Shown one piece after another: positions 34,289 through 42,845 of a DNA stretch of 64,000 bases. The notes below the pieces were generated by a model, which was not told where the DNA came from, did no database searches, and worked only from the letters and a program-made list of their open reading frames with translations. Location: assembly GCA_050633265.1 (NCBI GenBank), contig JBOEGE010000005.1, positions 1 through 64,000 of the forward strand, in the 5' to 3' direction. The stretch is from JBLHZY01 sp050633265. Lineage in GTDB: Bacteria > Pseudomonadota > Alphaproteobacteria > Rhodobacterales > Rhodobacteraceae. The first letter of the stretch is position 1, and every line of letters begins with the position of its first letter. The translations under genes and the position numbers were made by a program.

Positions 34289-34900
34289 TCACTCGTCAAG
34301 CATCAAACGCGCGGAAATCGCGGCAAGTGTGGATTTGGTCTCTGCGCTGCGTATCCGGGCGGCAAAATCGCGCAAAAACGGCTGGATTTGCGCGCGAACC
34401 TCGGCTCTTGCGCAAATACCGGCAACCTCATCGGGCGTGGCCGAAATCACGGGAATGCGTAAAACCAAATCGCGCACGAATCCTTGCGAAACAGTCGAAA
34501 GCACCCGCTCCAAATCCGCCAAAACATCCCCGCCCCTGTGAGAGCCATGCACAAGCGCGATCGGCTTTCCAATGATCTCTTCGCGCGACACAAGCCAATC
34601 AATCGCGTTTTTAAAGGCGCCGGGCAGCGCATGAACATATTCAGGACAAGCGATTAACAATCCGTCGGCCCGCGCGATCTCTGCGGCAAAGGCCTCAACG
34701 GCTGGCGGTGCAGGTGGCCCCTCCAAATCGGGCGAAAACAGCGGCAAGGTACGGATCGCATCCGAAACCGTCAGCGTGATCCCTTCCCCGCAATTTTCCG
34801 CCACGCCGCGCAAAAGCGCCGTGTTGGTTGAGCTTGCGCGCAAAGACCCAGACAGGCCAAGAAGTTTAAACCCGCGATCACTCACACATCGATGCCCCAT
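34289..34900 (-). CDS. NADPH-dependent FMN reductase-like flavoprotein
   Basis: This roughly 203-residue protein has a flavodoxin-like fold. The FMN phosphate loop is GLSGSLRASSTNTALLRG and the second flavin motif is CPEYVHALPGAFKNAIDW, typical of the NADPH-dependent FMN reductase/ArsH/ChrR group. Members reduce flavins, quinones or chromate. The start is uncertain: ATG at 34900 (MGHRCVSD), GTG at 34885 and GTG at 34924 are all possible and none has a strong ribosome site. It sits between the tRNA-Asp pair and tRNA-Val on the same strand. Confidence 0.85.
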   Translation of the reverse strand: MGHRCVSDRGFKLLGLSGSLRASSTNTALLRGVAENCGEGITLTVSDAIRTLPLFSPDLEGPPAPPAVEAFAAEIARADGLLIACPEYVHALPGAFKNAIDWLVSREEIIGKPIALVHGSHRGGDVLADLERVLSTVSQGFVRDLVLRIPVISATPDEVAGICARAEVRAQIQPFLRDFAARIRSAETKSTLAAISARLMLDE

Positions 34901-35017
34901 TTTGATCGGCTGGAAACCTCGCACCCAATAGCTTCATGATCAAGGTAAAATGCGCCACAAATCGGCGAACCAAAAGCTGTGGCCCGTGCAGAGGTATATC
35001 TAAATCAAAGCGGAAAA

Positions 35018-35093
<76 letters not shown>

Positions 35094-35250
35094 GCTGCGG
35101 GGCTAATAGCCGGAAACCAAATCCCAGCGCAAGGGCAAATTGCAAAGAAAATCCGATTGAAGGCAATTGCCTTTGCCATAGGCAGATTTACCGGGCCGGG
35201 CGGCGATCTTTGGCCGCTCAAAGCAGCCCACCCCGCTTGAAAAACGCGCC

Positions 35251-35862
35251 CTAACCCGGCGCGCGCAAGATCCGCTCAACCCCGCCCTCAATATAAAACA
35301 CGCAGCCCTGCTCATGGCTCAGCGCCAACAATTCCCGCAGGCTTAGCCCGCAAGCGATCCCGCGCAAAACAGCCGCCGTGATCGAATGGGTCACAATCAC
35401 CGATGGCCCGCAAAGCCCCGCCAAAAACGCCAGGCAGCGCGCCTCAACCGCCTCAACCCGCTCCCCGTCGGGCGCCATCAGATATAGCGCAAATCGATCC
35501 GCCTCCGATGGGCTCAGCGCCTCTGCGGGGGCGCATTCCGCGATGATCTCGCGGCGCAAACGCCCCTCCCAACTGCCAACAGAAATCTCCGAAATCCGTG
35601 GATCAAAGGCGATTTCATACCCCGCGAGCGCGATCCGCGCCGTATGAGCTGCGCGCCCTAAGGGGCTGGAATAAATAGAGAAACCCCCACCATCCAAGAA
35701 GGGCGCCATGATCCGCGCTTGGTCTGCCGCCTGCGCTTTGCCCCGCGCAGTCAGATCGGAATCAAGCCGCCCCTGCATACGCCCTTCAACGTTCCATTCG
35801 GTCTCTCCGTGGCGCAGAATATACAAAGGGGGCAGCGCAAGCGGCGATAAAACACGCGCCAT
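35251..35862 (-). CDS. Histidine phosphatase family protein
   Basis: This roughly 203-residue protein belongs to the histidine phosphatase (phosphoglycerate-mutase-like) branch 1. The catalytic motif LYILRHGETEWN carries the phospho-accepting histidine, SSPLGRAAHTAR the second arginine, EISVGSWEGR the acid region, and VIVTHSITAAVLRG the second histidine. The substrate could be a phosphosugar, a nucleotide or alpha-ribazole phosphate; there are no cobalamin genes nearby to support the last. Starts at 35862 (MARVLSP) and 35904 (MCNVTSD) are both possible and neither has a clear ribosome site. Confidence 0.87.
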   Translation of the reverse strand: MARVLSPLALPPLYILRHGETEWNVEGRMQGRLDSDLTARGKAQAADQARIMAPFLDGGGFSIYSSPLGRAAHTARIALAGYEIAFDPRISEISVGSWEGRLRREIIAECAPAEALSPSEADRFALYLMAPDGERVEAVEARCLAFLAGLCGPSVIVTHSITAAVLRGIACGLSLRELLALSHEQGCVFYIEGGVERILRAPG

Positions 35863-36134
35863 ATCAAGGCCGAAATCAAGGCTGTCGCTGGTCACGTTGC
35901 ACATCCGTTTTTGGGCCAAGGGCCGGGCCAAAATCGCCCGCAATGGGCGCAGCTGTGCCGGGTTCGCGCCTGAATTGCAAGCCCGGAGCGGCGCATTTCC
36001 CCCGTCATCAACCCCGTCATCTGGCCCGATACTTGCGCACGCCCAAGCAATCGCCCCATGCGTCTCGCATCAAGCTCTGGCCCCAAACGCGCCCCAGTGC
36101 CCGCCCAAACGCCCCACTTAAGCCAAGCAAACAG

Positions 36135-36168
36135 TAAAAAGCGCGCCGCAAATCCATGCCGCGCGCTT
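36135..36168 (-). terminator. Rho-independent terminator after the HU-like gene
   Basis: Stem AAGCGCGC (36139-36146) pairs with GCGCGCTT (36161-36168); on the minus strand it is followed by TTTTTACTG. It lies 48 bp downstream of the HU-like stop codon. Confidence 0.8.
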
Positions 36169-36215
36169 GAAAACGTCTAAACTGTGCCGCGCATCAACTG
36201 GCGCTGTAGGGGGAA

Positions 36216-36713
36216 TTATTCCGCCGCGTCAGCCAGATCCTCATCATCCGCATCGCCCGCAGCCTGAGCGCCGCCGCCGTCAAGCATGTTCTTGCTGCGG
36301 CGCAATTTGGCAACGATCACAGTCGCATTCTCAGCCTCGCGAATGCGGTTCACCTGCACCTTACCAAGGGGCGGAATGTTGAGCGTCTCCCCAGCCGCCA
36401 AAGCCGCGCCCAATTCGCGAAAAACCGCTTCCATCGCAGGCTTGATCTGATTTTTGCGCAGGCCCGAGCTGGCCGAAACCCGCTCGATAAAATCTTTGCG
36501 CCGCACAACAACAGCCGCCTCGCCCGTCGCGCTGCTGCCATCCCCGGCGCTGGCTTGCGCGGTGGCGGCCTTGGCGGTCGTGGCTGCGCTTGCCGCCGCA
36601 GTCGCCATATGGCTCGGTGCTTTTTCAGCAGGAGATGGCACAGCGGAATGCGCGCCCGATGGGGCGGTGCTGGAAGCCACTTTGGATTTCTTTGAAGATC
36701 TACGCGATGCCAT
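36216..36713 (-). CDS. HU/IHF-family DNA-binding protein with long N-terminal extension
   Basis: This 165-residue protein has a Lys/Arg-rich start (ASRRSSKKSK), then about 55 Ala/Ser/Thr-rich residues that should be disordered, and an HU-type domain at about residues 67-140. The domain shows RRKDFIERVSASSGLRKNQI, MEAVFRELGAALAAGETLNI and the arm region LGKVQVNRIREAENATVIVA. An acidic tail follows (DADDEDLADAAE). Classical HU is about 90 residues, so the flanking regions are additions. HU-like proteins bend and compact DNA; specific targets are unknown. AAAGGCG precedes the ATG. Confidence 0.88.
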   Translation of the reverse strand: MASRRSSKKSKVASSTAPSGAHSAVPSPAEKAPSHMATAAASAATTAKAATAQASAGDGSSATGEAAVVVRRKDFIERVSASSGLRKNQIKPAMEAVFRELGAALAAGETLNIPPLGKVQVNRIREAENATVIVAKLRRSKNMLDGGGAQAAGDADDEDLADAAE

Positions 36714-36944
36714 TGTTTCGCCTTTTGATTTTATTGTTTCGCTATGGGAAATAATAACCGATCCCGCGCGCCTTGGCTACTGCTCCCTTTGGCAAAAGGT
36801 TAACGCCCCCAATCAAAGCACACCCCATATGGAAAATTACCCCTCCAACACCCAATCAGACCTCCGCAACGCGCCCCTCAAACTCCCTCCTCGCACCACC
36901 TCCAACCCAAGCACAAAACACCCGCCATTCAAGCGCGCCTTGGA

Positions 36945-36967
36945 CTTTTTCTTGGCAAAAATACTCA
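36945..36967 (-). repeat. MSIFAKKK intergenic element, copy C
   Basis: An exact copy of the core GTATTTTTGCCAAGAAA on the minus strand, between the HU-like gene and lon. Read on the minus strand it starts ATGAGTATTTTTGCC. It is 118 bp from copy D in the same orientation. Confidence 0.85.
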
Positions 36968-37084
36968 TTCCCAGCGCCAAACCCGGCCCCGTCACACCTT
37001 CAGGCCTCCCCAACCTCAGCACAGCCCAAACCCAACCCCGGCGCAGCCCAAACCCAGCCCAAGCCAGCCCTCTCTAAGCCTGCG

Positions 37085-37107
37085 CTTTTTCTTGGCAAAA
37101 ATACTCA
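37085..37107 (-). repeat. MSIFAKKK intergenic element, copy D
   Basis: An exact copy of the core on the minus strand, 117 bp downstream of the lon stop codon and beyond the lon terminator. The flanking DNA between copies C and D is Pro-codon-like, C/A-rich filler without a gene (36714-37145). Confidence 0.85.
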
Positions 37108-37145
37108 TTTTGGCAAAATGCACTTCCCAACAGCCCCGAAACAAC

Positions 37146-37183
37146 GCAAAAGCGGCGCGCTCCCGCTCGGAAACGCGCCGCTT
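37146..37183 (-). terminator. Rho-independent terminator after lon
   Basis: A perfect 10-bp stem AAGCGGCGCG / CGCGCCGCTT (37150-37159, 37174-37183) is followed on the minus strand by TTGCGTTGTTTC. It begins 41 bp after the lon stop codon. Confidence 0.85.
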
Positions 37184-37223
37184 CATGTCTTGCGCAAACC
37201 CGCCTGATGCGGATCAAATCGGC

Positions 37224-39635
37224 CTAATGGGCAGTGGCGCCCGGCTCATCCTTGATCGGGCCCGTCATACGATCCATCTGAGCAACGGCCGCAGCCTCTT
37301 CATCCCATTCGATCGCTTCGGGCACCCGCACCAGCGCATGTTTGATCACTTCGGAAACATGAGAAACCGGAATGATTTCAAGCCCTTCCTTAACGTTGTC
37401 AGGGATTTCCGGCAGATCTTTGGCGTTTTCCTGCGGGATCAGAACGGTTTTGATCCCGCCGCGCAATGCGGCCAAAAGCTTCTCTTTCAAGCCGCCAATG
37501 GGCAATGCATTGCCGCGCAAAGTGACCTCGCCGGTCATGGCGATATCCTTGCGCACAGGGATCTGCGTGAGCACCGAAACGATGGAGGTGACCATCGCCA
37601 AACCTGCCGATGGGCCATCCTTTGGCGTTGCGCCTTCTGGAACATGGACGTGAATATCCATCGTCTCAAAACGCGGCGGTTTCACCCCAAGCGAGGGGCT
37701 GATCGAGCGCACATAAGACGAGGCCGCATCAATGCTTTCCTTCATCACATCGCCAAGCTTGCCGGTTGTCTTCATCCGGCCCTTCCCGGGCAGGCGCAGC
37801 GCTTCGATTTGAAGCAATTCACCCCCAACCGATGTATAAGCAAGGCCCGTCACAACGCCGATCTGATCATCCTTCTCAGCCAGCCCAAAGCGGAACTGTT
37901 TCACCCCGAGGTAATCCTCAAGATTGTCCTCTGTCACCTCAACCGCGCTTTCCTCTTTGCGCACGATTTTGGTCACAGCTTTGCGCGCCACTTTGGCGAT
38001 CTCACGCTCAAGATTGCGCACCCCGGCTTCGCGGGTATAGGTGCGCACCATCTCTTTGATCGCCCCATCCGAAAGGGTGAATTCGCCCTTCCGAAGCCCG
38101 TGATTTTTGATCTGTTTCGAAAGAAGATGCTGCTTGGCGATCTCGCATTTCTCGTCCTCGGTATAGCCCGAAAGCGCAATGATCTCCATGCGATCAAGCA
38201 ACGGCCCGGGCATGTTGTAAGAATTCGCCGTGGTCAGGAACATCACGTTCGAGAGATCATATTCGACCTCCAGATAATGATCCACAAAGGTGGAATTCTG
38301 TTCTGGATCAAGCACTTCCAGCATCGCCGAAGCCGGATCGCCGCGGAAATCCTGGCCCATTTTATCAATCTCATCCAAAAGGATCAGCGGATTGGTTGTC
38401 TTGGCCTTTTTCAGCGCCTGAATGATCTTGCCGGGCATCGAGCCGATATAGGTGCGGCGGTGGCCGCGGATTTCAGACTCGTCGCGCACGCCGCCCAAAG
38501 AGATGCGAATAAACTCGCGCCCCGTGGCTTTGGCTACCGATTTCCCAAGCGACGTTTTGCCAACCCCGGGCGGGCCCACGAGGCACATAATCGGCCCCTT
38601 GAGCTTTTTTGAGCGCTGCTGAACAGCAAGATATTCAACGATGCGCTCTTTCACCTTCTCAAGCCCATAGTGATCCGCATCCAGAACCGCCTGCGCGCGC
38701 CCAAGATCCTTTTTCACCCGGCTTTTGGTGCCCCATGGAATGGCCAGCAGCCAATCAAGATAATTGCGCACAACGGTCGCCTCGGCGCTCATTGGGCTCA
38801 TGTTTTTGAGCTTCTTGATCTCCGCATCGGCGCGCTCGCGGGCCTCTTTGGAAAAATCCGTCTCCGCAATGCGCGCTTCCAGCTCGGCAACCTCATTGGC
38901 GCCATCTTCGCCGTCGCCCAATTCCTTCTGGATCGCCTTCATCTGCTCGTTGAGATAATATTCCCGCTGGGTGCGCTCCATCTGGGTTTTCACCCGGGTT
39001 TTGATCTTCTTCTCAACCTGCAAAACAGACATTTCGCCCTGCATCAGGCCATAGATCTTTTCAAGCCGCTCCTCGATGGAAAGCGTCTCCAAAAGCGCCT
39101 GTTTCTGATCAACCTCAACACCAAGATGCCCGGCCACAAGATCCGCAAGCTTGGCCGGTTCGCGCGTTTCAGCAACAGCGGCCAAGGCCTCTTCGGGGAT
39201 GTTCTTCTTGATCTTGGAATAGCGCTCAAACTCATCCCCAACCGAGCGCACAAGCGCCTCGATGGTTTCGGCCTCGCCGTCAAGTTCGCTCAGCTCAATC
39301 GCGGCCGCTTCAAAGAAAGCGTCATTCTCAAGGAATTCAGTGATTTTGACCCGCTCACGCCCCTCAACAAGCACTTTCACAGTGCCATCGGGCAATTTGA
39401 GCAGCTGAAGCACATTGGCCAAAACGCCGACCCGGTAAATACCGTCTGCGGTTGGATCATCAATGCCCGGGTCAATCTGGCTCGACAGCAGGATTTGCTT
39501 GTCATCCCCCATCACTTCTTCCAGCGCGCGCACAGAACGTTCGCGGCCAACAAAAAGCGGCACAATCATATGTGGAAACACCACAATATCGCGCAAAGGC
39601 AAAACAGGGTAGGTTTGGGTTACGTGCTCGTTCAT
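37224..39635 (-). CDS. lon: ATP-dependent protease Lon
   Basis: Lon degrades misfolded and short-lived regulatory proteins in the cytoplasm. The 803-residue protein has the N-terminal substrate-binding domain (YPVLPLRDIVVFPHM), a AAA+ module with Walker A GPPGVGKTSLGKS at about 354 and Walker B ILLDEIDKMG, and a C-terminal serine-lysine protease domain with the catalytic serine in KDGPSAGLAM near 675 and lysine in GGLKEKLLAA near 718. The ATG at 39635 is six bases from AAGGA; another ATG six bases upstream sits against that site and is less likely. It is followed by its own terminator. Confidence 0.97.
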   Translation of the reverse strand: MNEHVTQTYPVLPLRDIVVFPHMIVPLFVGRERSVRALEEVMGDDKQILLSSQIDPGIDDPTADGIYRVGVLANVLQLLKLPDGTVKVLVEGRERVKITEFLENDAFFEAAAIELSELDGEAETIEALVRSVGDEFERYSKIKKNIPEEALAAVAETREPAKLADLVAGHLGVEVDQKQALLETLSIEERLEKIYGLMQGEMSVLQVEKKIKTRVKTQMERTQREYYLNEQMKAIQKELGDGEDGANEVAELEARIAETDFSKEARERADAEIKKLKNMSPMSAEATVVRNYLDWLLAIPWGTKSRVKKDLGRAQAVLDADHYGLEKVKERIVEYLAVQQRSKKLKGPIMCLVGPPGVGKTSLGKSVAKATGREFIRISLGGVRDESEIRGHRRTYIGSMPGKIIQALKKAKTTNPLILLDEIDKMGQDFRGDPASAMLEVLDPEQNSTFVDHYLEVEYDLSNVMFLTTANSYNMPGPLLDRMEIIALSGYTEDEKCEIAKQHLLSKQIKNHGLRKGEFTLSDGAIKEMVRTYTREAGVRNLEREIAKVARKAVTKIVRKEESAVEVTEDNLEDYLGVKQFRFGLAEKDDQIGVVTGLAYTSVGGELLQIEALRLPGKGRMKTTGKLGDVMKESIDAASSYVRSISPSLGVKPPRFETMDIHVHVPEGATPKDGPSAGLAMVTSIVSVLTQIPVRKDIAMTGEVTLRGNALPIGGLKEKLLAALRGGIKTVLIPQENAKDLPEIPDNVKEGLEIIPVSHVSEVIKHALVRVPEAIEWDEEAAAVAQMDRMTGPIKDEPGATAH

Positions 39636-39641
39636 GCTCAT

Positions 39642-40304
39642 TCCTTAACGTTGCCAGAGAGCTTGGCCCCACTATGGTGGCAGCGCTGCGCTCTCTGCGG
39701 TCATGATCTATATCTGGGGGGTGGCCCCTCTTATTCAACCATGGCCTGCTATCTCTTGGCGGTTAGTCTGCCCTTGTGCGCCGCGCGGAGCAACGCCCTT
39801 TTGCGCAGTTTTTGCGATAATTCCCCAAGGTTTTCCTAATATTTGCGCCTCTAATGGCAAAAAACGGCAATATTTCGCAAAACAGCCCTTATTGTTGGCC
39901 AGGGCGAAACCCGATCACAGATGCGCGAGCGCTGCTTTTTTCACCGATCCGCCAAATGGGGCCTCTTTTGCCCTGTATTTGCGCCCTTTTCCCTGGCGCC
40001 GCCCACGGCTTTCAAGGCGCCAAAGCCCTGCAATACGCGAAACGGCTAAAATTTTTCCTTTATCTTCAACAAACTGGCCCGCGCGAAGGGCGCAGAAATC
40101 ATTTCGCGAATCTCATCATCGTTAACAAGAAAGCAAAAGTTTTTGGTGTATTCGGCCCAAAAGCGCCCAATTTGCGCCCAACTGAAACGCCGCCCAGCGC
40201 GCTATCTCTATCGGACCGAACGAAGCAGCAACATCAATTGCAGCAACGCCGGGAAAACCGGCCCATGCCGCAACCGCGCCCCGGCGCATAAGAGGAGAAG
40301 AGCG
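39642..40304. other. Intergenic region between lon and the first membrane/SRPBCC gene
   Basis: About 660 bp with no convincing gene. It must hold the lon promoter (minus strand) and the promoter of the gene at 40305 (plus strand). A weak sigma-32-like pair (GTTGAA, 17 bp, CAGATATAG) lies on the minus strand around 39706-39739 ahead of lon. The part from 39830 to 40140 is AT-richer with A- and T-runs. Open frames here are low-complexity. Confidence 0.5.
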
Positions 40305-41210
40305 ATGATCAAGAAACTGCTCTATTACCAACGCCGCCGCCTTGCCGCCGCGATCGCGCTGGGAATGTGCTACATCGCTGCTTGGGATATTGGCGCGGCC
40401 CGTATGGAAGGCCTGCCGGTTCTGCTCGAAGTGCTTGTGATCGGGCTGATGAGCGCGGCTTTGATCCTTTCCTTTTACCTTATTGTTTTGATCCGCCAAC
40501 CGCTGCTTGTGGCCCGTGTGGATGCGGCTTTGGCCTCGCTGTCGCCTTTTGCGCTGCTTGCGCTGATCACCCCGGCCCATGATCCGATCAGCCAGGGCGG
40601 TATCGTGAGCGTTCTGGCCTTTGCGGCCTCGGTTGCGCTGTTTCAATGGATGTTCTGCGGGCCGATGCTCGATCGTTTCACCATGCGCGATCTCAATGTG
40701 CTGTCCTTTACCTTCAACGTAAACGTCACCCCCGAACATGCCTGGCGCGCCCTTGTGCCAACCCCGGATCACCGCCACGATTACCTCTTCAAAGGCACCC
40801 GTTTCATGAACAGTGACGAGGATGATGAAAACAGCTGGACCATCAGCCTGATCAATCAGCCCTGGGCCGTGCATGATCTCAACCGCATCACGATGAATGA
40901 AAACGTCCCCGGCAGCTACTTTCACTTTAACTTTGATCCGGTGAATGCCAAAGGCGCTATCGCCAATCTCAACGGCTGGTTCGCGCTGACCTTTGCGCCA
41001 AACCGCGATGGCACAACGGCTGTTCAGCTCGAAACACAGCTGCGCAATGTGCCGATCCGCTACCGTGTGTTCTGGTATCTGGGCGATGCGTTCCAAGTCT
41101 ATATGCGGGTGATGCGCTCCTCGGTGCAAAAGCAAATCTGCAAATCGCTTCAGGCCGAAGAACCCGGCGCAAACAGCGTTATTCCCAAGAGCCAAGTCAT
41201 CCCTGCCTAA
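40305..41210 (+). CDS. Membrane protein with SRPBCC-like C-terminal half, paralog 1
   Basis: This 301-residue protein has a basic start (MIKKLLYYQRRR) and about four membrane helices within residues 13-125, then a soluble half of about 165 residues. That half opens VLSFTFNVNVTPEHAWRALV, the look of the first strand and helix of a START/SRPBCC (polyketide-cyclase-like) lipid- or ligand-binding domain, and ends with an amphipathic helix. The neighbour at 41537 has the same design and matching landmarks, so the two are tandem paralogs. A strong GAGGAGAAGAGCG precedes the ATG. I know no characterised protein with this arrangement; the function is unknown. Confidence 0.8.
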   Translation: MIKKLLYYQRRRLAAAIALGMCYIAAWDIGAARMEGLPVLLEVLVIGLMSAALILSFYLIVLIRQPLLVARVDAALASLSPFALLALITPAHDPISQGGIVSVLAFAASVALFQWMFCGPMLDRFTMRDLNVLSFTFNVNVTPEHAWRALVPTPDHRHDYLFKGTRFMNSDEDDENSWTISLINQPWAVHDLNRITMNENVPGSYFHFNFDPVNAKGAIANLNGWFALTFAPNRDGTTAVQLETQLRNVPIRYRVFWYLGDAFQVYMRVMRSSVQKQICKSLQAEEPGANSVIPKSQVIPA

Positions 41211-41536
41211 AGCGGCGCTGGCCGCCACAGCTGGCCCAGCGCCCCCCTTAACCCAATCCCCATAACCCAATGCCATACTCAAAACCCGCACCCAAACGCC
41301 ACATCCAATTGAAAGCCCGCCGATGAGATCTGATCCGCCCTAAAACGCCGCTGTGAGAGGCCAATCCATCCAAACCAATCCCGCGGCCTCTACAAGCAAA
41401 GCATTTCCGCCGCCACAACCAAGCCCAAACCCGCCACTACCACTGCCAAAGCTGCCACGACCAAAACCACCGCAACCAAAGCCTAACAGACCCAAGCGCA
41501 GGCCTCGCCTGCCCCACGCAAGATCAAAGGTCCGCC
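41211..41536. other. Low-complexity spacer between the paralogous genes
   Basis: About 325 bp of C/A-rich DNA. From about 41380 to 41500 it consists of irregular repeats of CCANNACCA-type units, which translate as Pro/Lys-rich peptide in one frame. No ribosome site or family is seen, so it is treated as non-coding. Confidence 0.55.
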
Positions 41537-42493
41537 ATGATTGCCAAACTTCTCCTTCAAAAACGCCGCATCCTGCTTGGGATTATCGCAGGCACGGTCG
41601 CGCTGGAATTCCTGTTTGGCGCGACCCCGGCCTTTATCGACATCACTTTCATCGTGCGGGTCCTTATCTTTGCGCTCCTGTCTACAGTGCTGACCAATGG
41701 CTATATCTTAGTCGCCCACAAATACCTCCCCCATGGCGAAAAGCTTATCGAAACGATGGTTCTCCCCTCCATCGCTGGGGCTTTTGTGCTGCGCTACACG
41801 CCTTTTGGCGCTTATCTGTTGAGCCATCCCGTTGCCTTCGTCGCGGTCGGGCTTGGGGGAATCGCGCTCAGCTACTCGCTGCTCTATGGCAATCTGCTCG
41901 ATCCCCTCACCCGGATGGATAGCCCTGTCTCCTCAGCCCAATTCCAAATCAATGCCCCGGCCGAACTGCTCTGGCGCATGCTGATCCCCGCGCCGGGCCA
42001 CGAGAAAGATTTCGCCTTCGCAGGAACTCAATTCCTCTCCGAACCCAACTCCCCCCAAAACGAATGGCTCTCTATCTTTAGCAAAGGCAGCACGACCCCG
42101 GCGCTGGCAAAAATCACCCGCATTCGCCTCCAAGAGATCGAGCCGGGCTATTACTTCCGCTTTGGGTTTGAGCCTGTGGACAGCAACAAAAGCGTCCATC
42201 ATCACGGCTGGTATGCGATCACCATCACCCCCCAAGGCGATGGCATCCACACGGTCAAAATCGAAGCGCGCGCCCTTCAAATGCCGCTCAGTGTTAGCCT
42301 TGATCCCATGCTCAGCAATCACTTCGAAAGCCATATCAGTGAAGCCATCGCCGCGATTGAGGCCCGCCTGCGCCGAGAAGCCAAACGCGCTGGTATCACA
42401 ACCGCCCCCGCCAAAGCCCAGGCCCGCACTGCCGCAACCTATCAAAAGCCAAAAGGCCCGCCCCAAAAACCAAAACGCAGCCTGACCGTCTAA
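41537..42493 (+). CDS. Membrane protein with SRPBCC-like C-terminal half, paralog 2
   Basis: This 318-residue protein mirrors its upstream neighbour: a basic start (MIAKLLLQKRR), about four helices in residues 12-125, then a soluble domain opening VSSAQFQINAPAELLWRMLI and containing IPAPGHEKDFAFAGTQFLSE, which aligns with VPTPDHRHDYLFKGTRFMNS in paralog 1. A Lys/Pro-rich tail (KPKGPPQKPKRS) is added at the end. Conservation is higher in the soluble half than in the membrane half. The soluble domain should face the cytoplasm if the even helix count holds. Function unknown; a lipid or quinone ligand is only a guess from the fold. Confidence 0.8.
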   Translation: MIAKLLLQKRRILLGIIAGTVALEFLFGATPAFIDITFIVRVLIFALLSTVLTNGYILVAHKYLPHGEKLIETMVLPSIAGAFVLRYTPFGAYLLSHPVAFVAVGLGGIALSYSLLYGNLLDPLTRMDSPVSSAQFQINAPAELLWRMLIPAPGHEKDFAFAGTQFLSEPNSPQNEWLSIFSKGSTTPALAKITRIRLQEIEPGYYFRFGFEPVDSNKSVHHHGWYAITITPQGDGIHTVKIEARALQMPLSVSLDPMLSNHFESHISEAIAAIEARLRREAKRAGITTAPAKAQARTAATYQKPKGPPQKPKRSLTV

Positions 42494-42845
42494 CCCGCCC
42501 GCTCTTGGGCCAAAGGGGCCTTGCAAGCGCATGCGCCATTGGCGTTTGACGCGCGGGATGTGTGATGGGGGCGTGGGATAAGGAACATAGATCGTGAAGC
42601 ACAGCCCATTGCGCCCATGATCTGCGCCCCAAGGCGCCAGAAAGAAAGCACGTAAACGCCCCACGCCCCAATGAAGGGCCATCGCCCCCACCACCAAACG
42701 CCAACAAAACGGCGCAATCCGGCGTAATAACGCCCAGCCCTCAATCGGCCTCAAACGCCCCCGCCCTCAAGCGGCCCAAAAGGCCCCGGCCCCCCAAGCG
42801 GCTCAATATCAAACCCGCCTCCTGCGGCCCTATCTGAACCCCGCC
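42494..42845. other. Intergenic region before tgt
   Basis: About 350 bp with no supported gene. A minus-strand frame reads as a Trp/Arg-rich peptide (ALHWGVGRLRAFFLAPWG) but has no ribosome site or recognised family. No clear terminator for either flanking gene was found. Confidence 0.5.

Noticed and set aside
39706..39739. Sigma-32-like promoter upstream of lon
   Set aside because: The -35-like GTTGAA is acceptable but the -10 match is poor. It is mentioned in the region entry only, not claimed as a site.
41353..41536. Pro/Lys-rich peptide frame before paralog 2
   Set aside because: Low-complexity repeats, no ribosome site and no recognisable fold; paralog 2 has its own start at 41537.
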